Assembly: GCF_030411955.1 (NCBI RefSeq)
Contig: NZ_JASNRA010000006.1
Coordinates: 1-64,000, forward strand
DNA from: Massilia sp. YIM B02443
Lineage (GTDB): Bacteria > Pseudomonadota > Gammaproteobacteria > Burkholderiales > Burkholderiaceae_D
Length of the DNA stretch: 64,000 nt
Reading direction: 5' to 3'
Shown here: piece after piece, positions 47,832 through 56,796 of the stretch
How the letters are laid out: each line of letters begins with the position of its first letter
Position numbering within the stretch: the first letter of the stretch is position 1
Made by a program: the position numbers and the translations under genes
Notes under the pieces: model-generated
The model's input: the letters and a program-made list of their open reading frames with translations, nothing else
What the model was told of the DNA's origin: nothing
Database searches by the model: none

Positions 47832-48479
47832 TTACTTGGCCGGCGCGGCCAGCGGCTTCGACGCCAGCTGGGCGTTGCGGTCGGCCAGGCGCTTGATCAG
47901 GCCATCGATGCCGTTCTTGCTGATCTCGCTGTTGAAAGTGCTGGTATAGGTCTGGACCAGCCAGGCGCCCAGCACGTTCACGTCGTAGATCTTCCAGCCC
48001 TGGTCGCCCTTGGACAGGCGGTAGTTCAGGGTGATCGGCTCGCCGCGCGAGACGTTCACCTGCGAACGCACTTCGACGTCGGTGTCCGATGGGCTCGAGC
48101 GCATCGGCTTGAACTCGACGGTTTCGTTCTTGATGGTCGACAGCGCGCCGGCGTAGGTGTACACCAGCAGGGTGCGGAATTCCTGGGTCAGCTTCTGCTG
48201 CTGCTCAGGGGTGGCGCTGCGCCAGTGGCGGCCGGCCGCCTGCTGGGTCATTTTCTGGGCGTCGACGTAGGGCAGGATCTTGGAGTTGACCAGGTCCATG
48301 ATCTTGGCGCGGTTGCCGGCCTGGATGTCCTTGTCGGCCTTGACGCTGTCGATCACGTCGGCGCTGATGCGCTTGACCAGCGCGTCCGGCGCTTCATTGG
48401 CGACCGGCGCGGCGATGACGCTGGTAGAGAAGACCACGGTCGCGGCCGCGGCGGCGAACAGTTGCATGACTGGCTTCAT
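47832..48479 (-). CDS. mlaC: Periplasmic phospholipid-binding protein MlaC
   Basis: A 215-residue protein with a signal peptide (VVFSTSVIAAPVA). It carries phospholipid between outer-membrane MlaA and inner-membrane MlaD. The domain has the family pattern RAKIMDLVNSKILPYVD and GWKIYDVNVLGAWLVQTY. It is 74 bp downstream of mlaA. Confidence 0.95.
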   Translation of the reverse strand: MKPVMQLFAAAAATVVFSTSVIAAPVANEAPDALVKRISADVIDSVKADKDIQAGNRAKIMDLVNSKILPYVDAQKMTQQAAGRHWRSATPEQQQKLTQEFRTLLVYTYAGALSTIKNETVEFKPMRSSPSDTDVEVRSQVNVSRGEPITLNYRLSKGDQGWKIYDVNVLGAWLVQTYTSTFNSEISKNGIDGLIKRLADRNAQLASKPLAAPAK

Positions 48480-48553
48480 ATGTCGTTTCCTTTATCAAGT
48501 GGCGCCGCCGCGCGCTGGAGCAGCGCTGCTGGCGGCTGGTACCTGGTGAGTGT

Positions 48554-49336
48554 TTACTTCTTGTCCGGCGACACCGGCTGCGGCACCACCTGCGAATTCG
48601 CGTCGCCGGCGGCATCGGCGCCGGCGTCGTCGGCCTGGCGCGGCACGTCGCCGTCGTAGACCTGGCTCTGGCGGCGCTGCAGGTAGCCGTCGCGCAGGAA
48701 TTCGTAGCGGTCCAGCGCGGCTTCCTCGAGCAGGTTCGACGCGTCCAGCAGCGTGGCGCGCTTGTCGACGATGCGCACGCCGGCGCCGATGTTGCGCACG
48801 TGGGTCGGATCCTTGTACTTCCAGATGTCGCCGGCGAAATCGGCCGGCAACGCCGCGGTGTCACGCACCGTAGATGGGCCCAACAGCGGCAACATCAAGA
48901 AGGGACCGCTCGGCACGCCCCATTTTCCCAGGGTCTGGCCGAAATCCTCGTTGTGTTTCGGCATGCCGGCTTCGGACGCGATGTCCAGCAGGCCGAAGAT
49001 GCCGAAGGTCGAGTTCAGGGCGAAGCGGCCGAAATCGGTGCCGCCATCCTCGACTTTGCCCTGCAGGAAGTTGTTGATCGAGCTCCAGGCGTCGGACAGG
49101 TTGCCGAAGAAGTTGTTCACGCCGGTTTGCGCGAAGCCCGGCAGCACCTTCTTGTAGGCGGTGGCGGTGGGCTTGAGCACGGTGCGGTCGACCGCATCGT
49201 TGAAGCTGAATACTGCGCGGTTATAGCCTTCCAGCGGATCCTGCGGATTGCCGGTGGTGGCGCAACCGCTCAGGACCAGTACAGCAGCGGCGGCGGCGCA
49301 TGCGCGCAGGCGCGAGAGCGTGACGGTGTGCTTCAT
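48554..49336 (-). CDS. mlaA: Outer membrane lipoprotein MlaA (VacJ)
   Basis: A 260-residue lipoprotein: the signal sequence ends in the lipobox LVLSGC, so it is anchored in the outer membrane. DPLEGYNRAVFSFND and GPYLVLPLLGPSTVRD-like PFLMLPLLGPSTVRD are family hallmarks. It removes phospholipid from the outer leaflet. Unlike in E. coli, it lies within the mla operon, overlapping mlaD by 4 bp. Confidence 0.95.
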   Translation of the reverse strand: MKHTVTLSRLRACAAAAAVLVLSGCATTGNPQDPLEGYNRAVFSFNDAVDRTVLKPTATAYKKVLPGFAQTGVNNFFGNLSDAWSSINNFLQGKVEDGGTDFGRFALNSTFGIFGLLDIASEAGMPKHNEDFGQTLGKWGVPSGPFLMLPLLGPSTVRDTAALPADFAGDIWKYKDPTHVRNIGAGVRIVDKRATLLDASNLLEEAALDRYEFLRDGYLQRRQSQVYDGDVPRQADDAGADAAGDANSQVVPQPVSPDKK

Positions 49337-49806
49337 TCACTACCTTCCTTTCCATCAGCAGCCTTGCTGTAGATAAATTGATTGATCAAGTCTTCGAGTA
49401 CCGTCGCCGATTGGGTACGAATGATGCGGTCGCCTTCGGCCAGGTTCTTTTCGTCGCCACCGGCTTCGATGCCGATGTATTGCTCGCCCAGTAAACCAGC
49501 GGTCAAAATCTTAAGAGAACTATCTTTCGGGAATTTATACTCGGAATCCATGTCGAGGCGCACGGATGCCTGGAAACTCTTGTCGTCGAACGAGATGTCG
49601 CTCACGCGGCCGACCACCACGCCGGCACTCTTGACCGGCGCCTGCGGCTTGAGGCCGCCGATATTGTCGAAACGGCCGGTGACGCTATAGGTCTGGCCGA
49701 ACGAAACCGAGCTCATGTTCCCGGCCTGGAATGCCAGGAACAGCAGAGAGGCCAGACCCAGCAGGACGAACAGGCCGACCCAGACGTCGATAGTTTTGCG
49801 ATGCAT
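49333..49806 (-). CDS. mlaD: MCE family phospholipid transporter subunit MlaD
   Basis: A 157-residue protein with one N-terminal membrane helix and an MCE domain (about 38-115) with GLKPQAPVKSAGVVVGRV. It forms the hexameric periplasmic ring above MlaE. It overlaps mlaA by 4 bp and follows mlaE by 33 bp. Confidence 0.95.
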   Translation of the reverse strand: MHRKTIDVWVGLFVLLGLASLLFLAFQAGNMSSVSFGQTYSVTGRFDNIGGLKPQAPVKSAGVVVGRVSDISFDDKSFQASVRLDMDSEYKFPKDSSLKILTAGLLGEQYIGIEAGGDEKNLAEGDRIIRTQSATVLEDLINQFIYSKAADGKEGSE

Positions 49807-49839
49807 TTGAGTACCTTACAGAACCGTTATTTTGTTAAA

Positions 49840-50622
49840 TTATTTATTGAACATCAGGGCGGTCATCACGAAGTTCAGACCCCAGACCAGCAGCGAAGCG
49901 ATCACGACGGTGCGCGTGGTGGCGCGCGACACGTCTTCCGGCGTCGGCTGGGCCTGATACCCCTGGAACAGGGCGGTAAAGGTCACTGCGATGCCAAAGA
50001 TAAAGCTTTTAATCACGCCGTTCAGTACGTCATTTCGCACATCGACGCCGGCTTGCATCTGCGCCCAGAACGAACCTTCGTCGACGCCGATCAGTTTCAC
50101 GCCGACCAGGTAGCCGCCCAGCACGCCAACCGCCGAGAACACGGTGGCCAGTACCGGCATCGCGACCACGCCGGCCCAGAAACGCGGCGCCAGCACGCGT
50201 TGTAGCGGATTGATCGCCATCATTTCCATCGCTGACAGCTGCTCGCCCGCCTTCATCAGGCCGATCTGCGCGGTGAGCGAGGTGCCGGCGCGGCCGGCGA
50301 ACAGCAGCGCCGTGACCACCGGACCCAGTTCGCGCACCAGCGCCAGCGCCACTACCTGGCCCAGCATCTGCTCGGCGCCGTACTGGTTCAGCGTGTAATA
50401 ACCCTGCAACGCCAGCACCATGCCGACGAACAGGCCGGAAACGGCGATGATCACCAGCGAATAATTGCCGATGAAATGGATCTGCTCGGAAATCAGGCCC
50501 GGGCGGCGGAACGCCCCCGGCGACACGCCCAGCAGGTTGAAGAAGGCGCGCACCGCGAAGCCGAGGCTGGCGATGCTTTCGCGCACGGTGCGGCCGATAG
50601 CCGCCAGGAAACGTCCGATCAT
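49840..50622 (-). CDS. mlaE: ABC transporter permease MlaE
   Basis: A 260-residue integral membrane protein, the permease of the Mla system. RELGPVVTALLFAGRAGTSLTAQIGLMKAGEQLSAM is the family core. The ATG at 50622 (MIGRFLAAIGRTV) overlaps the mlaF stop by 4 bp. Confidence 0.95.
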   Translation of the reverse strand: MIGRFLAAIGRTVRESIASLGFAVRAFFNLLGVSPGAFRRPGLISEQIHFIGNYSLVIIAVSGLFVGMVLALQGYYTLNQYGAEQMLGQVVALALVRELGPVVTALLFAGRAGTSLTAQIGLMKAGEQLSAMEMMAINPLQRVLAPRFWAGVVAMPVLATVFSAVGVLGGYLVGVKLIGVDEGSFWAQMQAGVDVRNDVLNGVIKSFIFGIAVTFTALFQGYQAQPTPEDVSRATTRTVVIASLLVWGLNFVMTALMFNK

Positions 50623-51422
50623 TTGCGCGCTCCCAGGCCCAGATCGTCGGCCAGCGACTTGCCGGGGTAGTGGAACGGCACCGGACCGTCCGGGGCGGCA
50701 TTCACGAATTGCTTCACGTAAGGATCTTCCGAGACACGCAGCTCGTCCGGCGTGCCTTCCGCCACGATCTTGCCGGCGGACATGAAGTACACATAGTCGG
50801 CGATCGCGAAGCATTCGTGCACGTCGTGCGAGACCAGGATCGAGGTCGAGCCGAGCGCGTCGTTCAGGTTGCGGATCAGGTTGGCGGTGACGCCCATCGA
50901 GATCGGATCGAGGCCGGCGAACGGCTCGTCGTACATGATCAGTTCGGGGTCAAGCGCCACCGCACGCGCCACGGCCACGCGGCGCGCCATGCCGCCCGAG
51001 ATCTCGGCGGGTTTGAGGCGGTGCGCATTGCGCAGGCCGACGGCGTTCAGCTTCATCAGCACCAGGTCGCGGATGAGTTCTTCGGGCAGGTCGGTGTGCT
51101 CGCGCAGCGGGAAGGCGACGTTGTCGAACACCGACAGGTCGGTGAACAGGGCGCCGAACTGGAACAGCATGCCCATGCGGCGGCGCAGGCGGTACAGGCC
51201 TTCGGTATCGAGCTGGTGCACGACTTCGCCGCCGATGCGCACTTCGCCGCGCTGGGGACGGATCTGGCCGCCGATCAGGCGCAGCACCGTGGTCTTGCCG
51301 CAGCCGGAACCACCCATGACGGCAATGAGCTTGCCGCGCGGGAAGTCCATGCGCAGATTCGACAGGATGGAACGCTCACCGTACGCAAAATGCAGATCGC
51401 GGATTTCGACTAGGTTCGACAC
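50619..51422 (-). CDS. mlaF: ABC transporter ATP-binding protein MlaF
   Basis: A 267-residue ATPase of the Mla transporter: Walker A MGGSGCGKTT, signature EISGGMARRVAVARA, Walker B LIMYDEPFAGLD. I use the GTG at 51422 because SNLVEIRDLHFAYGER matches the usual N-terminus; an ATG at 51473 would add 17 residues with no family match. It is first in the mla operon. No strong ribosome site is visible at either start. Confidence 0.93.
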   Translation of the reverse strand: MSNLVEIRDLHFAYGERSILSNLRMDFPRGKLIAVMGGSGCGKTTVLRLIGGQIRPQRGEVRIGGEVVHQLDTEGLYRLRRRMGMLFQFGALFTDLSVFDNVAFPLREHTDLPEELIRDLVLMKLNAVGLRNAHRLKPAEISGGMARRVAVARAVALDPELIMYDEPFAGLDPISMGVTANLIRNLNDALGSTSILVSHDVHECFAIADYVYFMSAGKIVAEGTPDELRVSEDPYVKQFVNAAPDGPVPFHYPGKSLADDLGLGARK

Positions 51423-51835
51423 GGCGTAATTAAAGTTTGGGTAATCCAGTATTGTAGTGCAGAAAGCCGCCATCCTGCTGGAGGCCCCCCTGTTTACACC
51501 GGTATTGCGACGTACTATTACAACACTAATAACTCATCGGTCATCTATTTCACGCGATAAGCCATTGTTTTTGTTGAGATATGTATGTTTCGCAATATTG
51601 CTTTATGTTGACATAGTGCAACAAATGCGCCATGGAAACCAAAGTCCCAAGCTAGCTGTTGCTGTCGGTTATCGCTGCTTTGCAGCAATTCGCGTGGGCG
51701 CGTTTTCTACTTCTCTTATATAAACACGGAAGGCGTTTAGTTTTGTCCATAAAAAAATGTTGTTACTTCACATAAAACGCACCTGTCATTTCCAGTTGTT
51801 AATATAATGCTTACTTTTAAGTCAAGGTTCTTGCC
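51423..51835. other. AT-rich divergent region between mlaF and gtrA
   Basis: This 413-bp gap is much richer in A and T than its neighbours, especially 51520-51640 and 51715-51830. A TATAAT at 51803-51808 sits 28 bp before the gtrA ATG, with a weak CACCTG 17 bp upstream. A TTGACA at about 51607 has no matching -10 box. No credible gene is seen in the gap. Confidence 0.5.
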
Positions 51836-52249
51836 ATGAACAAGCCTGCCACCCCATCCTGGCTATCTGGCGAGCGCGCCCGCAATGGCGTGCAGTTTCT
51901 CAAATTCGCCTTCGTCGGTGCTGCAGCAACCGGTCTTCATTATGCGATCTTCCTGTCGCTGGTGATGTTGCTGGAGGTCGCGCCCGGCCCGGCGGCCTTC
52001 ACCGGCGCGGCTTTCGGCGCCTGCGTGGTGTACTTGCTCAACCGTCGGTACACCTTCGCGACCCAGCGCGCGCACCGGGAGACGATTCCGCGCTTCGTCG
52101 CGCTGTCGGTGCTGGGCGCGCTCCTGAACGGCGCCATCGTCGGCTGGCTGAGCAGTGCCGGCCTGCATTTCCTGCTGTCCCAAGTCGTCGCCACCGTCCT
52201 CGTTCTTTTCATTAATTTCGTTGTGAGCAAAAAATGGATCTATCGGTAA
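51836..52249 (+). CDS. GtrA-like flippase family protein
   Basis: A 137-residue four-helix membrane protein of the GtrA family (QFLKFAFVGAAATGLHYAIF, FVVSKKWIYR at the end). GtrA proteins are proposed to flip undecaprenyl-phosphate-linked sugars to the periplasmic side. It is the first gene of a four-gene rightward operon and overlaps the next gene by 16 bp. Confidence 0.88.
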   Translation: MNKPATPSWLSGERARNGVQFLKFAFVGAAATGLHYAIFLSLVMLLEVAPGPAAFTGAAFGACVVYLLNRRYTFATQRAHRETIPRFVALSVLGALLNGAIVGWLSSAGLHFLLSQVVATVLVLFINFVVSKKWIYR

Positions 52250-53289
52250 ACCCCGCAGTCGCCGTTCCCCCGCCCGGACCAGGATTGAAAGCCGCCCTTA
52301 CCCCGCGCGGAGCGGCCGCCATGCCCTCGATCTCGGTGGTCGCACCCGCCTATAACGAACAGGAAGTGCTGGGCGAATTCCACCGCCGCGTGACCGAGGT
52401 CATGATCGGCATCGGCTGCGCCTATGAGATCGTGCTGGTCAACGACGGCAGCCGCGACACCACCCTGCAATTGATGCACGCCCTGCGCGAGCGCGATCCG
52501 CACGTCACGGTCGTCGACTTGTCGCGCAACTTCGGCAAGGAGATCGCCCTGAGCGCCGGCCTCGACTACACCAAGGGCGACGTGGTGGTGGTGCTCGACT
52601 CCGACCTGCAGGATCCGCCGGAACTGATTCCCGCCATGCTGGAAGGCTGGCGCGAAGGCTACGACGTGATCTACGGCACCCGCACCGTGCGCGACGGCGA
52701 GACCTGGTTCAAGAAACTCACCGCCAAGTATTTTTATCGCATCATCAAGCAGGTCAGCCGGGTCGACATCCCGAAGGACACCGGCGACTTCCGCCTGATG
52801 AGCCGGCGCGCCGTCGAGGCGCTCAGCGGCTTGCGCGAAGAGCACCGCTTCATGAAGGGCCTGTTCGCCTGGATCGGCTTCCCGTCGCGTCCCCTGCCCT
52901 ACCGGCGCGATCCGCGCGCGGCCGGCGAAACCAAGTGGAACTACTGGAAGCTGTGGAACTTCGCGATCGAAGGCATCACCTCGTTCACCGTGGCCCCGCT
53001 CAAGGTCAGCACCTACGCCGGCCTGGCGATCGCCGCCTTCGCCCTGCTGTACGCGGTGGTGGTGATCTCGAAGGCGCTGCTGTTCTCGGATCCGGTGCGC
53101 GGCTACCCGTCGCTGATGGCGGTGATCCTGTTCCTCGGCGGCGTGCAGCTGATCTCGGTCGGCCTGCTGGGTGAATACGTGGGCCGCATCTTCAACGAGG
53201 TCAAGCGCCGTCCGCTGTACCTGATCAACCGCCTGGTTCCGTCGGAACTGGACGGCAGCTTCAGCAAGCGCGAGGAACCGGGCGCATGA
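52234..53289 (+). CDS. GT2 family glycosyltransferase (GtrB/DPM-like, polyprenyl-phosphate sugar synthase)
   Basis: A 351-residue enzyme. The GT-A domain has SISVVAPAYNEQEVL, VNDGSRD, and VLDSDLQDPPE with the catalytic Asp residues. Two C-terminal membrane helices (about 255-330) match GtrB, which loads glucose or a related sugar onto undecaprenyl phosphate. The first 30 residues are Pro/Ala-rich; an internal ATG before PSISVV is a possible alternative start. It overlaps both neighbours (16 bp and 4 bp). Confidence 0.92.
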   Translation: MDLSVNPAVAVPPPGPGLKAALTPRGAAAMPSISVVAPAYNEQEVLGEFHRRVTEVMIGIGCAYEIVLVNDGSRDTTLQLMHALRERDPHVTVVDLSRNFGKEIALSAGLDYTKGDVVVVLDSDLQDPPELIPAMLEGWREGYDVIYGTRTVRDGETWFKKLTAKYFYRIIKQVSRVDIPKDTGDFRLMSRRAVEALSGLREEHRFMKGLFAWIGFPSRPLPYRRDPRAAGETKWNYWKLWNFAIEGITSFTVAPLKVSTYAGLAIAAFALLYAVVVISKALLFSDPVRGYPSLMAVILFLGGVQLISVGLLGEYVGRIFNEVKRRPLYLINRLVPSELDGSFSKREEPGA

Positions 53290-55016
53290 GCGCCCTGCCG
53301 CCGGCCGGCGGCGCCGGCGCCCTCCCCGCCGCGCGAGGCGCCCGCACGCGCCTGAACCCTGTCCTGGCCGGCGTGCTGTCGGCGCTGGTCCTGCTGGCTT
53401 TCGTGCTGCTGCTGTGGGCGCAGCCGCTGATCGAACTGCGCCTGCCGAAGCAGGTCGACATCCTGGTGCACCTGCGCTGGTCGGATCAGTTCCTGGCCGC
53501 GCTGCAGGAGGGTGTGCTGCTGCCGCGCTGGGCCTGGGCCTCGTTCGGCGGCCTGGGCGACCCCACCTTCTCGTATTACCAACCGATGTTCTACTACATC
53601 ACCAGCGCCTGGTCGCTGCTGGGCGTGAGCGGGCCGCGCGCGCTGCTGCTGGGCGCCCTGACGCCGTTCGTCATCCTCGGCCTGATCGTCCAGTTCTCGC
53701 TCCTGAAGCGCTATGGCGCCGGGCGCGCGCTGATCGGCGCCTGCTTCGTCGTGTTCTGCCCGGTGCTGTTCTTCCTGGCAGCGCAGATGGCCGCCTATCC
53801 CTGGACCCTGAGCCTGCCGTTCAGCATCCTGTTCATCCGCGAAAGCACCCGCGACGAGCCACGTCCGGCGCGGGTCGCCATCCTGCTCGCCGTGCTGTGC
53901 CTGAGCCACCTGCTCAGCGCCCTGATCGCGCTGATGGCCACCGGCGTCGGCCGCCTGGTGCTGCACTTCCCGGCCCGCCATAACATCCTGCGCCACGGCG
54001 CCTGGCTGCTCGGCGTGGCGCTCGGCCTGGCGCTGGCCGCCTTCTTCGTCTATCCGGCGGTGACCCAGCTCGACCTGATCAATCCGCAGGGCTGGACCGG
54101 CGGCGACAACTTCGACTGGCGCCGCGCGTTTGCCTTCCCGACCTTCACCTTCATGCAGTACGGCCTGCGCTGGGCCGCGATCCAGTGGCCGTTCGCCGTG
54201 TTCGCGCTGGCCATGTGCCTGCTGGTGCTGCTGGCCCGGCGGCCCGAGACGCCGACACCGGGCCAGGTGCTGGCGCGCCGCTTCACGATCGTGGCGCTGG
54301 CGGCGCTGGCGCTGGGCAGCGAACTGGCGTATCCGCTGTATGCGCTACTGCCGCCGCTGCAGAAGATCCAGTTCCCGTACCGCTTCGTGTTCGTGGCCAC
54401 CATCCTGGCCAGCATCGCGCTGATGCTGCACCTGTATGAAGGCGGCTGGTCTCGCTGGAACCGGCTGCTGCGCGCGGCGGCGCTGGCGATCTTCGCCGCC
54501 TATTTCGCCCAGACGCTGCTGCTGCAGTGGCAGATCCACAAGGGCGGCCTCGATCTGCCGCAGCGCGAACAATACATGCAGGGCGTGTTCGGCCAGCCGG
54601 AATACCTGCCGGCGGTGCGCGGCCCGCAATGGCGCCAGTACGTCGCCGACGGTGGCCTGATCGGCGAATGCCTGCGCCTGCAGATCGCCTGCACGCCGGC
54701 GCAACCGGATCGGACCCATGGCTTCGCGGCGACGGTCGAGACCCCGCGCGCGGTCAGTGTGCGGCTGCCGATGTTCGCCTATCCGGCCTGGCAGCTGGTG
54801 GTCGACGGCGCGCCGCAAAGCCTGGTGGCCGATCCCGACACCGGCGTGGTGGTGGCCCGGCTGGCGCCGGGCCGGCATGAAGTCGCCCTGCGCTGGATCG
54901 GGCTGGCGGCCGACGCCACCGGCCGCGCCATCAGCGCGCTGGCGCTGGCGATCGTGCTGCTGATGCTGGCGGCCGGATTCGTGAAACGCCGCCGTCCGCA
55001 TGGAGATCAAGCATGA
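53286..55016 (+). CDS. Polytopic membrane protein, GT-C/PTPS-related type, copy 1
   Basis: A 576-residue protein with about ten membrane helices and a ~120-residue soluble C-terminal part, then a final helix. Short periplasmic segments such as DILVHLRWSDQF and GGLGDPTFSYYQPMFYY resemble the first-loop active-site region of GT-C glycosyltransferases. The family appears to be the 6-pyruvoyl-tetrahydropterin-synthase-related membrane proteins, misleadingly named. A likely role is moving a sugar from the GtrB lipid carrier onto an acceptor. It overlaps gtrB and its own paralogue by 4 bp each. Confidence 0.7.
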   Translation: MSALPPAGGAGALPAARGARTRLNPVLAGVLSALVLLAFVLLLWAQPLIELRLPKQVDILVHLRWSDQFLAALQEGVLLPRWAWASFGGLGDPTFSYYQPMFYYITSAWSLLGVSGPRALLLGALTPFVILGLIVQFSLLKRYGAGRALIGACFVVFCPVLFFLAAQMAAYPWTLSLPFSILFIRESTRDEPRPARVAILLAVLCLSHLLSALIALMATGVGRLVLHFPARHNILRHGAWLLGVALGLALAAFFVYPAVTQLDLINPQGWTGGDNFDWRRAFAFPTFTFMQYGLRWAAIQWPFAVFALAMCLLVLLARRPETPTPGQVLARRFTIVALAALALGSELAYPLYALLPPLQKIQFPYRFVFVATILASIALMLHLYEGGWSRWNRLLRAAALAIFAAYFAQTLLLQWQIHKGGLDLPQREQYMQGVFGQPEYLPAVRGPQWRQYVADGGLIGECLRLQIACTPAQPDRTHGFAATVETPRAVSVRLPMFAYPAWQLVVDGAPQSLVADPDTGVVVARLAPGRHEVALRWIGLAADATGRAISALALAIVLLMLAAGFVKRRRPHGDQA

Positions 55017-56719
55017 CCGAATCGCACAAGCGTCCCTTGGGCGCACTGATCCTGATCCTGTTCGTCGCCCTGCTCTGGCTGTACCCGGCCGTGAGCCTCA
55101 GGCTGGCGTTCCAGAACGACATCGCGGTGCACCTGCGCTGGGTCGAGCAGTTCTACACCTCGTTGCAGGACGGCTGGCTGCTGCCGCGCTGGGCGCATGA
55201 GGCCCAGGGCGGCTTGGGCGATCCGTCGTTCTTCTATTACCAGCCGCTGTTCTACTACATCACCAGCTTCTTCGTGTGGCTGGGCGTCGGTCCCCGGCGC
55301 GCGCTGGTGCTGGCGGCGGCCGTCCCCTTCCTGATGGTGGCGGGCGTCGTGTACTGGCGCTTCCTGCGCCGCTACCCGCAGCGCACCGCGCTGCTGGGCG
55401 CGATGTTCGTGGTGGCCTGTCCGACCCTGTTCTTCATGTCGACCCACCTGGCGGCCTTCCCGTGGAGCCTGAGCATTCCGTTCAGCCTCCTGTTCGCGCT
55501 GGAAAGCATGCGCGACAAGCCGCGCGCGCGCATGCTGGCGCCGCTGCTGGCGCTGATCTGCCTGAGCCATCTGCTGAGCGGCATGATGACCCTCCTGTGC
55601 ACCGGCATGGCGCGGCTGATCGTGTTTGCGCCGCGCGCCCACACGATCCGTGACCACGCCGCCTGGCTGGGCGGCATCGTGCTGGGACTGGCGCTGGCCG
55701 CCTTCTTCGTCTATCCGGCCGTGACCCAGATGGCGCTGATCAACCCGGACGGCTGGGAGCAAGGCTTCAACTGGCGCCGCTGCTTCGCGCTGCCGCTGGT
55801 GTCGCAGTTCGTGCACGGCACCTACTGGTTCGGCGTGCAGTGGCCGTTCTCGCTGCTGTGCCTGGGCCTGGTGCTGCTGGTGCTGCTGCCGCGCAGCGTG
55901 CGCGCCGGAGCCCAGCCGCTCACGCCCGGCATGGTCAAGGCGCGCCGCCTGGGCTGGGTCGCCCTGTGCGCGCTGGCGCTGGGCACCGAGCTGGCCTATC
56001 CGCTGTATGCGACTCTGGGACCGATGCAGAAGCTCCAGTTCCCGTACCGCTTCATGTTCGTGGCTTCGCTGCTGGCCAGCATCGCCCTGATGATGCAGCT
56101 GGGCGAAGGCGCCTGGAAGCGCTGGAGCAAGGTCACGCGCATCGCCGCCGTGCTGCTGATCCTGGGCCAGTGCGGCCAGACCGCCTTGCTGGAACTGAAG
56201 ATCGCCAGGAACGGTGAGCCGATCAAGACCCACGAGCAGTACTTCAGCGGCCGCTTCGGCCAGCCGGAATACCTGCTCGGCGCGCGCGGCCCGCAGTGGA
56301 AGGACTATGCGGAGAACGGTTCGCTGGCGCAGGATTGCGCGCGGCTTGGCGTCACGTGCCGCGACGTCGACAAGCGCAGCCACGGCTACGCGCTGACGGT
56401 CGACGCACCGGGCGCGGTGAGCCTGCGCCTGCCGGTGTTCGGCTTCCCGGCCTGGCAGGCGACGCTGGACGGCAAGGTGGTGGACTGGCGCCTCGATCCG
56501 GCCACCGGCACGATCCTGATGGACGTGCCGGCCGGGCAGCACGCGCTGGCGCTGCGCTACGTGCGCCTGCCGGTCGAAGTCGCGGGCCTGTGGGTCAGCG
56601 CGGCGGCGCTGGCGGTGCTGCTGGCGCTGCTGATGCTGGCGCGGCGGCGCGCAGGCAACGCCGGGCCGCTGCACCTGGAAGGCGAGCCGGCGCTGCAGGA
56701 AGCATTGAAGCGGGCCTGA
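55013..56719 (+). CDS. Polytopic membrane protein, GT-C/PTPS-related type, copy 2
   Basis: A 568-residue paralogue of the preceding gene. They share DIAVHLRWVEQF, GGLGDPSFFYYQPLFYYI, LSHLLSG, LALAAFFVYPAVTQ and FPYRFMFVASLLASIALM. The C-terminal soluble segment (about 430-540) diverges most, hinting at a different acceptor or sugar. It ends the operon before a strong terminator. The function is inferred only from membrane topology and context. Confidence 0.7.
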   Translation: MTESHKRPLGALILILFVALLWLYPAVSLRLAFQNDIAVHLRWVEQFYTSLQDGWLLPRWAHEAQGGLGDPSFFYYQPLFYYITSFFVWLGVGPRRALVLAAAVPFLMVAGVVYWRFLRRYPQRTALLGAMFVVACPTLFFMSTHLAAFPWSLSIPFSLLFALESMRDKPRARMLAPLLALICLSHLLSGMMTLLCTGMARLIVFAPRAHTIRDHAAWLGGIVLGLALAAFFVYPAVTQMALINPDGWEQGFNWRRCFALPLVSQFVHGTYWFGVQWPFSLLCLGLVLLVLLPRSVRAGAQPLTPGMVKARRLGWVALCALALGTELAYPLYATLGPMQKLQFPYRFMFVASLLASIALMMQLGEGAWKRWSKVTRIAAVLLILGQCGQTALLELKIARNGEPIKTHEQYFSGRFGQPEYLLGARGPQWKDYAENGSLAQDCARLGVTCRDVDKRSHGYALTVDAPGAVSLRLPVFGFPAWQATLDGKVVDWRLDPATGTILMDVPAGQHALALRYVRLPVEVAGLWVSAAALAVLLALLMLARRRAGNAGPLHLEGEPALQEALKRA

Positions 56720-56734
56720 AGCGCAGCTAGACAA

Positions 56735-56766
56735 AAAAGGCCGCCGGATCACTCCGGCGGCCTTTT
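56735..56766. terminator. Bidirectional intrinsic terminator between the gtr-type operon and gltD
   Basis: A perfect 14-bp stem (AAAAGGCCGCCGGA, 56735-56748, with 56753-56766) has a 4-base loop. It begins with A-run and ends with T-run, so it can stop transcription from both converging operons. Confidence 0.9.
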
Positions 56767-56796
56767 GCATTGCAGGGACAAGCCCTGCAAGATGGA

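Noticed and set aside
51457..51723. An 88-codon frame in the AT-rich gap before gtrA
   Set aside because: It overlaps the start of mlaF, has no ribosome site and its composition is that of noncoding AT-rich DNA.
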